Assembly: GCF_013141825.1 (NCBI RefSeq)
Contig: NZ_RZNH01000027.1
Span: forward strand, 1 to 64,000
DNA: 64,000 nt
Reading direction: 5' to 3'
From: Marinifilum caeruleilacunae
GTDB taxonomy: Bacteria; Bacteroidota; Bacteroidia; Bacteroidales; Marinifilaceae
The notes beneath the pieces were generated by a model that saw only the letters and a list, made by a program, of their open reading frames with translations, did not search any database and was not told the DNA's origin. The translations under genes and the position numbers were made by a program. Shown piece by piece: positions 22,075-32,593 of the stretch. Each line of letters begins with the position of its first letter. The stretch's first letter is position 1.

Positions 22075-25000
22075 TAAACATTCATCATGGTAATTTTATT
22101 TTCACTCGTATCATTCAATAAGCACAAATAGGCATCTTCGAGATTGGCCTTGGTGTTTACTGCCCCGTAACCCGGATTTTCATCGGCAAGGCAACGAACA
22201 CGAATGTGATCATTGTCGCGCATATGGTGAATAATCACATGCTCCTTTTTAAACTGTTCGAATTCTTCTGGCGATATTTTCAGCATCCAGACTTTTTCGT
22301 CGGCAATGCCGGCCATATGCACAGGTTCGCCCAGGTATTTCAGTTCACCTTTTTTCATTACGGCTACGCGGTTACACGAACTTGCCACATCCTCGATAAT
22401 ATGGGTTGAAAAGATCACGATTCTCTTCTTACTCAATTCCACCAATAGGTTTCTGAAACGGATTCTTTCGCGAGGATCGAGACCGGCTGTAGGCTCATCA
22501 ACCACCAGTATTCTTGGCAAATGAAGGAGGATTTGAGCAATCCCGATTCGCTGTTTCATCCCGCCCGAAAAAGAGCCAATTTTCTCATCTTTCTGATCGA
22601 GCATGTGCACTGCATCCAGTACATATTTCACACGTTCGCTGCGCTCATCGGCTTTATGAATCTTCTTTAAAATGGCCATATAATTCAGGAAATCCCAGGC
22701 CGACATATTCTCGTACATGCCAAATTCCTGTGGGAGGTATCCAATTAATCCCTGCAGTTCTTCACGCTTTTCGCGAACATCAATTCCATTAATGGTAATT
22801 TGTCCGTAGCTCTGTTCCAGAATTCCACAAACAATACGCATTAAGGTCGATTTTCCTGCACCATTCGGTCCAAGCAATCCGAACATGCCATTTCCAATGT
22901 CGAAAGAAACGCTTTTCACGGCTTTAAAAGGCACTTTCTGTTTCCCGATAATCGGGATAATCAGAACAAAGCGGTAGAAGAATTTTCGAATTCCCTTAAA
23001 TCTGCCGCCAATGCGATTGATGTTGATCTTTTCGCGATAAATCTTGTCTGATGTTTTCTTAATCAGCAAGGCAAAATACCAAAGCACCGCCACCGGAATG
23101 GCCAATCCGATTAAATCGTATTTGTTGTTGAAATAGGCCAATACAAGCAATGGGAATATCCAGTAAATGAATTTATGGAATGCGATAATTACGAATCTGC
23201 CCAGCTTGCTTTTGCCATTTTCGATCAGGTGTTTTCGATATTCCATGATTGGCGCCATAAAATACAGCAGCATGATCTGGAACATAATCGACAGCAATAG
23301 CAACCAATACTTATTTTGTAGGTGATAGTACACGAAAAATACCATAAAGGCTATGAGTGGCAGCTGCCATATCAGCGTAAGAAAATCGCGCAAGCGAGTG
23401 TAAGAATGTTTTAATCCCAGGCGCTCTCGAATGCGCAAGCCTGATTTCCATTCGCGCATAAATCGGCCATCCCAATCGTAAATTTTTACCAGGTTCCTGA
23501 TTTGGATATGCAGATCGGCATCGGCAGCAATGAGCTCTTCGTTGGCTTTTCGCAGGCTGGCCTGTATAAAGTAGATACAAGCCGGTACAGCAAGCAGAAG
23601 TACCAGGAAGTCGATGATTTGCCATATGGTACTGTCTACCTCGGTATAAATAAACCATGAGCCGCTGATCCAGATGCCAAACTGTATGATTTTTACCCAC
23701 AGCTGCTGCTCGCGCATCCACTGTAAACTGGTTTGCAAACCCGTGTAAAGGGTTGGAATAAATACCAGGGTTAATATGGTGCTTAAACTCAAACCTCCAA
23801 TTACGGTAATGGCAAAAGGAACTCCAATTTGAGTGACATATTCAGCTCTTCCCAAAGCCAGGGGCATTAGTGCGATAATTGTAGTAATGGCCGTAATCAG
23901 AATTGGACGAATACGTGCCAGTCCGGCCATCATTAATGCTCTCGACTGACGGTAGCCTCTCTTTTGGAGCACATTGGAATAATCGATCATGATAATTCCG
24001 TTGTTCACCACAATTCCCAGCAGGATAATTAAGCCTGTGAATACATTGGCATTCATAAGCGATGTTCCCGTAAGGATGAGGGCAATGAGCGAACCAATCG
24101 CTGCCATAGGAATGGAAAACATCATTACAATTGGCATGTTAAACGATTCGAATACCGAGGCCAATATCATGAAAATGAGAATAAATGCCATTAAGAATAG
24201 GAAGCTGAACTCGCCCAGGCTATTTTCTTCGTGAACAATTTCAACGGCAATTCCCGAAGGCAAACTCATGCGGGCCACCAATTCATCAATTTCAACACGC
24301 GAAGCGGTAAGCAAATCTTTTTCGTCGTTTACTTCATCGATAAACTGGTAGGACACCACCAACTGCTTTTCCTGGTTGGTTCTTTTGATGCTCGACAATC
24401 CATCGGTGAAATTGAATTTGCTGATATTTTCCAATTCAAATTCGGCTCCCTGCGTACCGCGAACGGTTAGCTTGCGCAGATCTTTTGCATCTCTCGTCAC
24501 TTCCGGGTTTTCGCCAATGGTTTTAATCACGATATCGTACTCTTCGGTACCATCTTTAAAAACCACATTACTCGAAAATTCCTTTTGGAAGGAGTTGAGC
24601 TCCGACAGTACAGAATTCACAGGAATATCGTAAAGTGCCATTACCTGCTTGTCGAATTCAAGCAGTAATTCCGGTCGCTTGGAAGGAATCTGTATGTCAA
24701 CACTTTTAATGGAAGTCAGCTGATTCAGGTAGTAATCCAGGTCTTCCGAAAGGTCCAGCATTTTATCGAAATCCTGACCTTTAATAATCAGTTTTTCGCG
24801 TTGTGTACCAATGCCCAGCATTTCCATGAAGGGATCGTCGCCTCCGCCGAAGCCACCACCGCCTCCGCCGCCAAATCGTCTTCCTTGTGCCGGTGGTTCC
24901 CAGCTAAAGGAAGAGCGTGGCAAACCATCAAGGCGTTCCATAATGTTCTTCTTAATGCCCGGAATGCTTAAGTTTTGCTTTTCGCGATAATCATCAACCA

Positions 25001-26819
25001 GCGTAATGGTAAGCATTGCTTCCTCTTCGTAAATCTGGCTGGTAATGTCTTTTTTCTCTTCCAGGGCTGCCAGCTTTTCTTCTACCTGCTGAACAAACAA
25101 ATCGGTATTTTCCAGTGTGGTTCCTCCCGGAAGATTTACGTACAGGTTTAGGTCCTTGGTTTCGGTCTCTTCGGCCGAGATAAAGCTTAAGCCTAAACTG
25201 ATGAGCAAGGTGACAAAAAACAAGCCCAAAGCGCCTAAAACGGTTCGGCCCGGATGACGCATACATGATTTTAAAAGCACCAGGTAGACTTGCACCAATC
25301 GGTTGTGATAGGAGATATTTTCGAAGTTTACCTCCTGGAACTTGCCTCTTCGTCGCAGAAAAGTGTGGGTAATCATTGGTATAAGCAGCAAGGCCACCAC
25401 CAATGAAACCAAAAGGGTTGAAATAATGGATACCCCGATGTGTTTTCCCATTAATCCCACAAGGAAATTAGATGAGAATACAAAAGGCAGAAATACGGTA
25501 ATGGTAGTTAGGGTGGCGGCAAAAATGGAGCGCCATACTTCCTTGGTTCCCTGTATCACGGCAGTGTTTGCATCCTTTTTTTGTGCTGCAAGCCGGTAGA
25601 TGTTCTCGAGGACGACAATGCTGTTGTCGAGCAACATACCAATGGCCAGTGCCATTCCCAGCAGGGTTAAGGTATTGATACTAATTCCGTAGGCATAAAA
25701 GAAGTTAAAAGCGGTATAAACCGATATGGGTATGGCTAAGGCAATGGCAGTAACCAAACGCAAATTTTTCAGGAAAATCCACAGGATAAAAATGGCCAGT
25801 ATCCCTCCAACCAAAGCCAGTTCGATAATTAAATCGATATTGGTTTCCATGGTTTCAGCCATGTTAAGCTGTACCACCATTTCAACATCTTTGCTTTCCA
25901 GCTCTTTGTTCAGCTCATCGATTTTGGCAAGGGTAACATCCGATAGTTCGATGATGTTGGACTGCGCATCGCGGGTTAACTGCAAGGTAACTGCCTCCTT
26001 GCCATTTACACGGCTGTAGGAGGTTTGCGTTTTCACGCCATAATGAATGTAGGAAATATCTTTCAGGCGAATGTTTCCATCCTCTTTTACCACCAGTTCG
26101 TGTAGTTGATTGATATCGGAAAACTGGGAAACCACATTTACAAAGTTGAGCTGATCTTTATCGACCACCTTTCCTGCAAAGCTGCGAATGTTTCCATTTC
26201 GGTTCAAAACCGATCGAACATCTGATGGACTGATGCCGTAGCTCTTGCAAACATCATCGCGCAAGAGGATTTCTACAGACTTTTCCCGCCCGCCAAAAAT
26301 GGCAGCATTGGCAATGCCGTCGATGTTCTGAATCTTGTTCAGAATTTCGTTTTCGGCAATTTGTCTCACACGGTCAACTCCACCACTTCCACGAACCTGT
26401 ATATTCATGAACATGTTGTTGAGTTGTTCCATGTCGAATTTTAAAACCTGAACCTGGAATTCGGGAGGAAGGTCTTTTTTCACCTCCTCCACCTTTTCGG
26501 CCAGTTTCAGGTAAGCATATTTAATGTTTGTGCCCTGTTCAAAGGAAATCTGTATGCTTCCACGCTGCTGACCGGCGGTAGATTCGATTTTTTCCACACC
26601 TTCAAGTCCACCGGCAACTCCTTCCAAAGGAATAATTGCCTGGCTTTCCATATATCTTGGATCTACCTCGATACCGGTTCCAACCTGAACAAAAAGCATA
26701 GGAAGGTTCGCATTGGGAATCAGCTCCACAGGAAGCTGCTTGTAGGAGAAATATCCCAGCATGCTTAATCCTGCGAAGAGCATCGCAATTAAAACCTTTC
26801 TTTTGATAATGAAGTTCAT
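22074..26819 (-). CDS. RND efflux pump fused to a membrane linker and an ABC ATPase domain
   Basis: The 1581-residue protein is a single open frame. Residues 1 to about 1040 are a full HAE1/AcrB-type RND permease (N-terminal helix, two periplasmic blocks, TM4 with GMLLDNSIVVLEN, and a Gly-rich run of seven G in the second periplasmic block near residue 650). About 1045-1285 contain three pairs of extra hydrophobic helices with basic loops. About 1285-1510 are a complete ABC nucleotide-binding domain: Walker A LLGPNGAGKST (about 1311), signature FSGGMKQR (about 1418), Walker B ILVVDEPTAG (about 1436) and H-loop STH. Fusing a proton-driven pump to an ATPase is highly unusual. The ABC part closely resembles the stand-alone ATPase at 35949-36833. 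It follows the first RND gene by 25 bp. Confidence 0.9.
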   Translation of the reverse strand: MNFIIKRKVLIAMLFAGLSMLGYFSYKQLPVELIPNANLPMLFVQVGTGIEVDPRYMESQAIIPLEGVAGGLEGVEKIESTAGQQRGSIQISFEQGTNIKYAYLKLAEKVEEVKKDLPPEFQVQVLKFDMEQLNNMFMNIQVRGSGGVDRVRQIAENEILNKIQNIDGIANAAIFGGREKSVEILLRDDVCKSYGISPSDVRSVLNRNGNIRSFAGKVVDKDQLNFVNVVSQFSDINQLHELVVKEDGNIRLKDISYIHYGVKTQTSYSRVNGKEAVTLQLTRDAQSNIIELSDVTLAKIDELNKELESKDVEMVVQLNMAETMETNIDLIIELALVGGILAIFILWIFLKNLRLVTAIALAIPISVYTAFNFFYAYGISINTLTLLGMALAIGMLLDNSIVVLENIYRLAAQKKDANTAVIQGTKEVWRSIFAATLTTITVFLPFVFSSNFLVGLMGKHIGVSIISTLLVSLVVALLLIPMITHTFLRRRGKFQEVNFENISYHNRLVQVYLVLLKSCMRHPGRTVLGALGLFFVTLLISLGLSFISAEETETKDLNLYVNLPGGTTLENTDLFVQQVEEKLAALEEKKDITSQIYEEEAMLTITLVDDYREKQNLSIPGIKKNIMERLDGLPRSSFSWEPPAQGRRFGGGGGGGFGGGDDPFMEMLGIGTQREKLIIKGQDFDKMLDLSEDLDYYLNQLTSIKSVDIQIPSKRPELLLEFDKQVMALYDIPVNSVLSELNSFQKEFSSNVVFKDGTEEYDIVIKTIGENPEVTRDAKDLRKLTVRGTQGAEFELENISKFNFTDGLSSIKRTNQEKQLVVSYQFIDEVNDEKDLLTASRVEIDELVARMSLPSGIAVEIVHEENSLGEFSFLFLMAFILIFMILASVFESFNMPIVMMFSIPMAAIGSLIALILTGTSLMNANVFTGLIILLGIVVNNGIIMIDYSNVLQKRGYRQSRALMMAGLARIRPILITAITTIIALMPLALGRAEYVTQIGVPFAITVIGGLSLSTILTLVFIPTLYTGLQTSLQWMREQQLWVKIIQFGIWISGSWFIYTEVDSTIWQIIDFLVLLLAVPACIYFIQASLRKANEELIAADADLHIQIRNLVKIYDWDGRFMREWKSGLRIRERLGLKHSYTRLRDFLTLIWQLPLIAFMVFFVYYHLQNKYWLLLLSIMFQIMLLYFMAPIMEYRKHLIENGKSKLGRFVIIAFHKFIYWIFPLLVLAYFNNKYDLIGLAIPVAVLWYFALLIKKTSDKIYREKININRIGGRFKGIRKFFYRFVLIIPIIGKQKVPFKAVKSVSFDIGNGMFGLLGPNGAGKSTLMRIVCGILEQSYGQITINGIDVREKREELQGLIGYLPQEFGMYENMSAWDFLNYMAILKKIHKADERSERVKYVLDAVHMLDQKDEKIGSFSGGMKQRIGIAQILLHLPRILVVDEPTAGLDPRERIRFRNLLVELSKKRIVIFSTHIIEDVASSCNRVAVMKKGELKYLGEPVHMAGIADEKVWMLKISPEEFEQFKKEHVIIHHMRDNDHIRVRCLADENPGYGAVNTKANLEDAYLCLLNDTSENKITMMNV

Positions 26820-26844
26820 ATATTAATCAGCTTTTAGCTTGTAT

Positions 26845-29800
26845 TTACTCTTTCACATATTTCATTCTCTCTTCCCGCGAACTTGTGATAAAGCTCTGTA
26901 TTCTATCAAATGCATAGTACACACAAGGAATCACCACCAAACTCAGTAAGGTAGAAGTTACAAGTCCGGAAATTACGGCAATTGCCATAGGAGCGCGAAG
27001 AGCGGCACTTTCACCAAAACCAATGGTCAATGGCAGCAGCGCCAAAATTGTGGTTACACTGGTCATGATAATTGGCCTGATTCTGTTTTCTCCAGCCATA
27101 ATCACCGATTCGCGCAAGGAGTGACCTTGCTGCTTGAACTGGTTGATGGCATCGACCAATATGATGGAGTCGTTTACTGCAATCCCACCCAGCATGATGA
27201 TTCCGATGTAAGCCATAATGTTCATTGGAATGCCCAGCATAAAGAATGCCCAGACAGCACCAACTCCCGCCAATGGAATGGTCAGAAGAATGGTAAATGG
27301 ATGAATGAGTGATTCGAACTGAGAAGCCATCACCATATAAACCAAAATTACCGATAGCATGAGTGCAAAGCTCAGGTTCGACATGGCTTCCTGTCTTTTC
27401 TGTTCTTCTCCAATCAGGCCAATATTATAACCTGTTGGCAGTTCCACATTGGCCAGTTTGGCATTGATTTTACCTACTACCTGGTCAAAGGCCAGATCGC
27501 CTCGAATATCAGCACTAATTTTTCCAATACGGTTCTGATTTCTTCGAAGCATTTGCTTTGGCGATGAGGATTTCTCAATGTTTGCCACCTCGTACAAAGG
27601 AATTTCTGAATTGCCCGACTGAAGCATGAGGGAATTCAATTCCGAAATACCAATCTCAGGCAACTGAACGGTGATATCGCTCATTTCGCCACCATGTTCG
27701 TATTTACCGGCTTGTTTTCCCATGAGGATATCCTGCAACTGACCGGCAATGCCTTCGGTAGTCATATTAAAAATTCCGGCTTTGTAGCGATCTACCACCA
27801 CATTTACCTCAGGAGCACCTTCTTCGATATTGGTCTGTACATTGGCCAATTCAGGAATTTCCAACAGGTTTTGCTTTATTTCATTCGACAAACGTTCCAG
27901 GATTTCCATATCCTTTCCCTTCACTTCCACTTCGATTGGAGCATCTTCGGTTCCAATGGTCGATTGCAAAGCAGTTTCGTCTCTTACAATAGAAATTTCG
28001 GCATTGGGAATATCGCCAACCAATTCACCCACATTGTTCAGAATGTCTTCCGATTGGGCAATGAATTCTTTCTTCAGTTTAATTTTGATATTGGCCGTAT
28101 TCTCATTCTGGAAAACTGCCTTATCGGATGCACTCCCGGTATCGGGACCAATTTTGCTGTACACGGTTTCAATCTGATCGCCCATGGCTTGCCATAGCAT
28201 CGATTCAATGGCTTCAACTGTTTTTGAAGTGCGATCGAGCTGTGTTCCTTCCTGCAGTTCAATGTCAAGGCTGAATTCTCCAACACCACTTTTGGGCAGG
28301 TATTCGTTTCCTACCATTGGCAGGATTAATCCGGTTGCAACCAGTAAAACGCAGGCTCCAACAATTACAAAAGCTCTCTTTTTTAGAAGTTTGCCAAGCA
28401 AATCGCCGTACCAGCCAATCTTTACCGATTTAAATTTGATCTCTTTTTTACTGCCTTTGTATGCATAGTTAAAAAGCATTGGAATAAAGAGGATGGCCAC
28501 AAAAAGTGAAGCAATCAGCGAAAATGCAACGGTCCATGCCTGGTCTTTGAACAAAGCACCCGAAGCGCCATGCAAATACACAATTGGTAGGAACACCACA
28601 ATGGTGGTTAGGGTAGAGGCAACAATGGCTCCACCAACTTCCGAAGTTCCTTCAATGGCAGCATCTTTCACCGATAGGCCCAGTTCCATTTTTCTGAAAA
28701 TGTTCTCGATTACCACAATGGCATTATCCACCAACATACCTGCACCCAATGCCAGTCCGCCCAAAGTCATAATGTTCAGGCTGAGTCCGTTGAAATACAT
28801 CAGGTTAAATGTTGCGATAATGGATACCGGAATGGCAAAACTTACTATGGCCGTTACCTTAAACCTTCGCAAGAAAATGAAGAGAACAAAAATAGCGATC
28901 AGCACACCAATGAGGGCTGTTTCCTCTACTTCGTCTATGGCTTTTTGAATAAACTGCCCCTGGTTTTGCACGATAATGAATTGATAGCCCGGCAATGCTT
29001 TCCTGATGGATTGCATGGCTTCATCGAAATCTTCAACGGCCTTCACCGTATTCGATCCGGTCTCTTTGTATATGGACAGGCCAACGCAACGTTCACCATT
29101 GATTCGAACAATATTTTGAGCCTCTTTGGGTACAAATTTCACCTGCGCTACATCTCTGAGTAAGATAGGCACTTTGTTTTTTACAGGAACCTGGCTGCTT
29201 TGAGATGCATTCGCCTGGGTTGGAACATTTGACTGAAGGTTTTTTGTACCAACAATTACATTTTCGATTTCCTGTATATCACGAATTAAACCAGCACCTT
29301 TAATAATGTATTTGGTACCCATTTCAACAATGCTACCGCCCGATACATTCTGGTTCAGGCTCTGAATCTTCTGTACAATCTGATCAACCGTTAAGCCGTG
29401 AGCATCCAGCAGATACTGATTGGTTTCGATGCGAATTTCTTTTTCGAGTGCACCCGTAAGTTCAACTTCTGCAATTCCTTCCAACCGGATGAGCTCATTT
29501 CGAATGTAATTTTCACCAATTTTTCTCAGCTCATCCATATCCTTAATTTGCGGATGTAGCATTCCCATAATCAGAATAGGCGATGCATTCGGGTCGTGCT
29601 GGGTAATGGTAAATTCATCGATATCGGCATTCTGAGAGTAGGTGGTAAGTGCTTTCTGCAGATCGAGAAAAGCTTCGTCCATATCGCTTCCCCAGCTGTA
29701 TTCAACTGTAACACGTGCTGCACCAACCATGCAAATCGACGATACCTGGCTCACACCTTTTTGCCTGATGGCCTGTGATTCTATACTTTCAATGAATTGC

Positions 29801-29985
29801 TTCTCGATCTCTTCAGGCGGCCTTTCACCTGCCTTTATTTCCACAAAAATGCGCGGAGCATTCATTTCAGGAAACAGATCTACACTCAGTTTACCCAGCG
29901 AAACATAGCCAAGCAGTAAAATGGCCAATACAATCATGGACACAGTTACCGGGTAATTGACTGAAAATTGAGTTATTTTCTTCAT
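26845..29985 (-). CDS. RND-family efflux permease (HAE1/AcrB type)
   Basis: The 1046-residue protein has the 12-helix RND plan: helix 1 at about 12-30, a large periplasmic loop, TM2-6 with LGAGMLVDNAIVVIENIFRK in TM4 (proton-relay aspartate), a second periplasmic loop and TM7-12 with GGIAVNDSIILVDAINQF and RIRPIIMTSVTTILALLPL. Standard length. It works with the membrane fusion protein whose gene ends 6 bp upstream and the TolC protein before that, moving substrates across the outer membrane on proton-motive force. A second RND protein is encoded next, so the pump may be a heterotrimer, as in MdtBC (inference). Confidence 0.93.
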   Translation of the reverse strand: MKKITQFSVNYPVTVSMIVLAILLLGYVSLGKLSVDLFPEMNAPRIFVEIKAGERPPEEIEKQFIESIESQAIRQKGVSQVSSICMVGAARVTVEYSWGSDMDEAFLDLQKALTTYSQNADIDEFTITQHDPNASPILIMGMLHPQIKDMDELRKIGENYIRNELIRLEGIAEVELTGALEKEIRIETNQYLLDAHGLTVDQIVQKIQSLNQNVSGGSIVEMGTKYIIKGAGLIRDIQEIENVIVGTKNLQSNVPTQANASQSSQVPVKNKVPILLRDVAQVKFVPKEAQNIVRINGERCVGLSIYKETGSNTVKAVEDFDEAMQSIRKALPGYQFIIVQNQGQFIQKAIDEVEETALIGVLIAIFVLFIFLRRFKVTAIVSFAIPVSIIATFNLMYFNGLSLNIMTLGGLALGAGMLVDNAIVVIENIFRKMELGLSVKDAAIEGTSEVGGAIVASTLTTIVVFLPIVYLHGASGALFKDQAWTVAFSLIASLFVAILFIPMLFNYAYKGSKKEIKFKSVKIGWYGDLLGKLLKKRAFVIVGACVLLVATGLILPMVGNEYLPKSGVGEFSLDIELQEGTQLDRTSKTVEAIESMLWQAMGDQIETVYSKIGPDTGSASDKAVFQNENTANIKIKLKKEFIAQSEDILNNVGELVGDIPNAEISIVRDETALQSTIGTEDAPIEVEVKGKDMEILERLSNEIKQNLLEIPELANVQTNIEEGAPEVNVVVDRYKAGIFNMTTEGIAGQLQDILMGKQAGKYEHGGEMSDITVQLPEIGISELNSLMLQSGNSEIPLYEVANIEKSSSPKQMLRRNQNRIGKISADIRGDLAFDQVVGKINAKLANVELPTGYNIGLIGEEQKRQEAMSNLSFALMLSVILVYMVMASQFESLIHPFTILLTIPLAGVGAVWAFFMLGIPMNIMAYIGIIMLGGIAVNDSIILVDAINQFKQQGHSLRESVIMAGENRIRPIIMTSVTTILALLPLTIGFGESAALRAPMAIAVISGLVTSTLLSLVVIPCVYYAFDRIQSFITSSREERMKYVKE

Positions 29986-29991
29986 GTGGAA

Positions 29992-31053
29992 TTACTTTAC
30001 AATCTTAATTTTTGATCTGTTTCGAAGGGTTTCAAAACCTTTTACAACCAATCGATCTTTCTTCTCTAAACCTGAAATGATTTGTACCTCGTCAGGATTT
30101 TCAAGACCAAATTCAATGACTCTTTCCTCTGCCAATCCTTTGTGAACAACAAAAACAACATTTCCTTTCTGCTTGTTTAGAATTACATTTTTTGGGATCA
30201 CCAATGCCGAATCGCTATGAGCCACTACAATCTCGCCTTTGGCAAACATACCCGGACGAAGCAATAGTTTCGAATTATCGACATTTACCACCGCTTTAAA
30301 CGAACGGGTTTCGGCATCAATGGCAGGAGAAAGCTGTGCAAGAACGCCATTTAGCGTATCACCAGGAATGGTATAGTTTACAATGTTTACAGACTGTCCT
30401 GTTTTAATCATGGCAATGTTTTTCTCTGCCAGGTTAATTTCCATGTGCAGCTTGCTGTAATCCATCATGCTAAGCACTGGCGAAGCCGCTTCAATTCTGG
30501 TATTCTCGGTATAATAATTCAGGTTGGTAATGATGCCCGAGAATGGCGCTTTTACCTTTAGTTTCTCCAATCGGAACAATGCATCTTCGTAAGAATATTT
30601 GGCATTGATCAGTTCAATTTCAGCATTCTTAAGCTCCGACAGGGTTACACCACCTTTTTTGTAAAGCGATTGCTGTTTTTCGAAAGTTTGCTGCGAAATT
30701 TCCAATCTCAATTCCAAAGATTTAATCTTGATATTGTTCTCATATTCTTTGTCTTCCAATAGAATTACCTGGGTTCCTTCCTGAACGTAATCGCCCAACT
30801 GAAATTTTCTGCCGGTGCGCGGATTATTAAGCAAGCGGTATTTTCCGGCTACTTCCGATTTTAAATCAACTGTTTTAATCGGTTCAACCGTTCCGGTGGT
30901 ACTAATGTATTTTTCGATGCTTTTGGGTACAATTTCCTGTACCGATACCTGTACTGCGATATCTTTATTCAAATCAGCTTTGTTATCGTCGCACGAAGCG
31001 AAAAGGGCAGCACCCAGAAGTAAAAATGCAAATCGTTTCATTGTAAAGGCCAT
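29992..31053 (-). CDS. Periplasmic membrane fusion (adaptor) protein of RND efflux
   Basis: The 353-residue protein is a lipoprotein (FASC lipobox near residue 23); translation could also begin at the Met four codons later. It shows the adaptor order: beta-barrel/lipoyl halves flanking a helical hairpin (QEGTQVILLEDKEYEN, then a coiled coil at about 120-175), the lipoyl strand VKAPFSGIITNLNYY, and a barrel region AIDAETRSFKAVVNVDNS with RPGMFAKGE. It links the TolC channel with the RND pumps. Tight spacing of 6 bp to the RND gene downstream and 29 bp to tolC upstream. Confidence 0.92.
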   Translation of the reverse strand: MAFTMKRFAFLLLGAALFASCDDNKADLNKDIAVQVSVQEIVPKSIEKYISTTGTVEPIKTVDLKSEVAGKYRLLNNPRTGRKFQLGDYVQEGTQVILLEDKEYENNIKIKSLELRLEISQQTFEKQQSLYKKGGVTLSELKNAEIELINAKYSYEDALFRLEKLKVKAPFSGIITNLNYYTENTRIEAASPVLSMMDYSKLHMEINLAEKNIAMIKTGQSVNIVNYTIPGDTLNGVLAQLSPAIDAETRSFKAVVNVDNSKLLLRPGMFAKGEIVVAHSDSALVIPKNVILNKQKGNVVFVVHKGLAEERVIEFGLENPDEVQIISGLEKKDRLVVKGFETLRNRSKIKIVK

Positions 31054-31082
31054 TCTATTTTATTTTATCATTGATTTATTAA

Positions 31083-32576
31083 CTATTCCATTCTTAAATT
31101 TTCCTGAAGCTCAAGAGGAACGAATGATTGGTTCTTCTCGAAATCCCATAAGGATTGAATTTTCAGGTTCAAAAGCTCCAGCTTGTAGTTGATCAGCGAA
31201 TTAGCAAGATTCATTTTTTTCTCTGATAACTGGTTCTGGAATCGCTCCAGGTCGATACTTGTAAGGTCACCATTTCGGTATCTTTCAAGGTTGATATCGT
31301 AGGTCAACTGGGCATTCTTCTCATTCTGTTTGGCAATATCAATTTGCTGAATCAGGTTTTGAAGGTTGCGATAGATCTTTCGAATGTTGATGGTAATATC
31401 ATCCTTCAAACTGTTTTTATCGATTTCCCTGCTTTCTACCTCTAATTCTGCAGCCCTGATTCGTGCTCTTCTTTCACCCCAATCAAAAATTGGAATGGAG
31501 AAGGTTACCCCAACTCTCGGACTTTTGGTTGGTTTGTCGTACACATCGGCAAGATTTTTATTGTTGCCCATAATCCCCATCGAGAGGCTGATATTTCCCT
31601 TAAACTCATTAATGGCTGAGGTTTCGATCAGGTCGAACTTTGCATTGTTCAAATCAATTTCTCTTTGGGTCAATTCCAATCGTTGGGTCAATCCGTTCTC
31701 AATTGCTTTTTCAAGATCAACCACCACAGGAATGTACTGTATGTTTGTCGAAACCGAAATGTCTTCATACAATGAAATTCCCAATAAAAGTTTGAATTCA
31801 TCTTTGGCATTTTCAAGCTCTACACGATTGTTATCAAGTGTCGATTTACTGGTTGCCAGGTTCAGTTCGGCCTGGTACAATTCTTCCTTAGCCGAAAGTC
31901 CGCCTTCTACCTTGCTGGCAATAATCTCCTTGCTGGTTTTCTGGTTTTCGTACTCTTCTTCCGAAATTTGCAGTGCCATTTGCTTTTGGTAAATGGTGTA
32001 GAAAGCCTGGTTTACCTGTCGCTCGATATTGAGCATCTGAATGGAGTAGGAAAGCGTTGCATTTTCAAGGTTCAACTCGTTTCGGGTAAGATCCATTTTG
32101 GTTTTGTTGAAGGTGAAAATAGGCTGATCGTACTGCATGTACAAGGAGTTATTGTATCCCGAATAGGAAGAATTACTGGATTCCGAAGAGTTATCCTGGT
32201 AACCGAATTCATTTCTTAGAGATAACCTACCATCGGTTAGTTTAATGGGCTGAGAAACGGTAAAAGTACCACTGGCACCTTTGTTTTCAGATGTGTTCCA
32301 GGTTGAAAAATACTCGTTGTACGATTCGGTTTTTTCGTAGGAAAGCGGCGTAACATCAAACGAGAAACGCGAACGCAATGATGCCAGCTGGGCATTCAAT
32401 CGTTCCTTGTTCTGTTCCATGTTAATCTTCGACTTTTTAATGTCGGGACTGTTGTCGAAGGCGATTAATAATGCTTCCTCCAGGGTAAGCTGCTTTTGAG
32501 CCGAAGCACAAAAGGAAGCCAGGAGTAAAATCCCCGTTAAGGCAAATGTTTTTAATGTAAGCTTGTTAAGAATCAT
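31083..32576 (-). CDS. TolC-family outer-membrane efflux channel
   Basis: The 497-residue protein has a signal peptide (cleavage near CASAQK), then the repeated long-helix pattern of outer-membrane factors: LTLEEALLIAFDNSPDIKKS at the start of repeat one, a central strand region rich in Ser/Tyr, and a second half with LEKAIENGLTQRLELTQREI. It trimerises into the exit duct of the efflux system. It is the third gene of the operon, 17 bp after the ABC permease gene. Confidence 0.93.
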   Translation of the reverse strand: MILNKLTLKTFALTGILLLASFCASAQKQLTLEEALLIAFDNSPDIKKSKINMEQNKERLNAQLASLRSRFSFDVTPLSYEKTESYNEYFSTWNTSENKGASGTFTVSQPIKLTDGRLSLRNEFGYQDNSSESSNSSYSGYNNSLYMQYDQPIFTFNKTKMDLTRNELNLENATLSYSIQMLNIERQVNQAFYTIYQKQMALQISEEEYENQKTSKEIIASKVEGGLSAKEELYQAELNLATSKSTLDNNRVELENAKDEFKLLLGISLYEDISVSTNIQYIPVVVDLEKAIENGLTQRLELTQREIDLNNAKFDLIETSAINEFKGNISLSMGIMGNNKNLADVYDKPTKSPRVGVTFSIPIFDWGERRARIRAAELEVESREIDKNSLKDDITINIRKIYRNLQNLIQQIDIAKQNEKNAQLTYDINLERYRNGDLTSIDLERFQNQLSEKKMNLANSLINYKLELLNLKIQSLWDFEKNQSFVPLELQENLRME

Positions 32577-32593
32577 GCTATAATGTTGTTAGA

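Noticed and set aside
22074-26819. The RND-ABC fusion as a lost stop codon between two genes
   Set aside because: The linker between the domains is a continuous, protein-like region of about 240 residues with paired membrane helices. There is no vestige of a start or intergenic gap at the junction. Resequencing would still be useful.
27694-28197. 167-codon plus-strand frame inside the RND gene
   Set aside because: It is antisense to the conserved RND periplasmic domain; several other antisense frames occur in the same gene because of codon bias.
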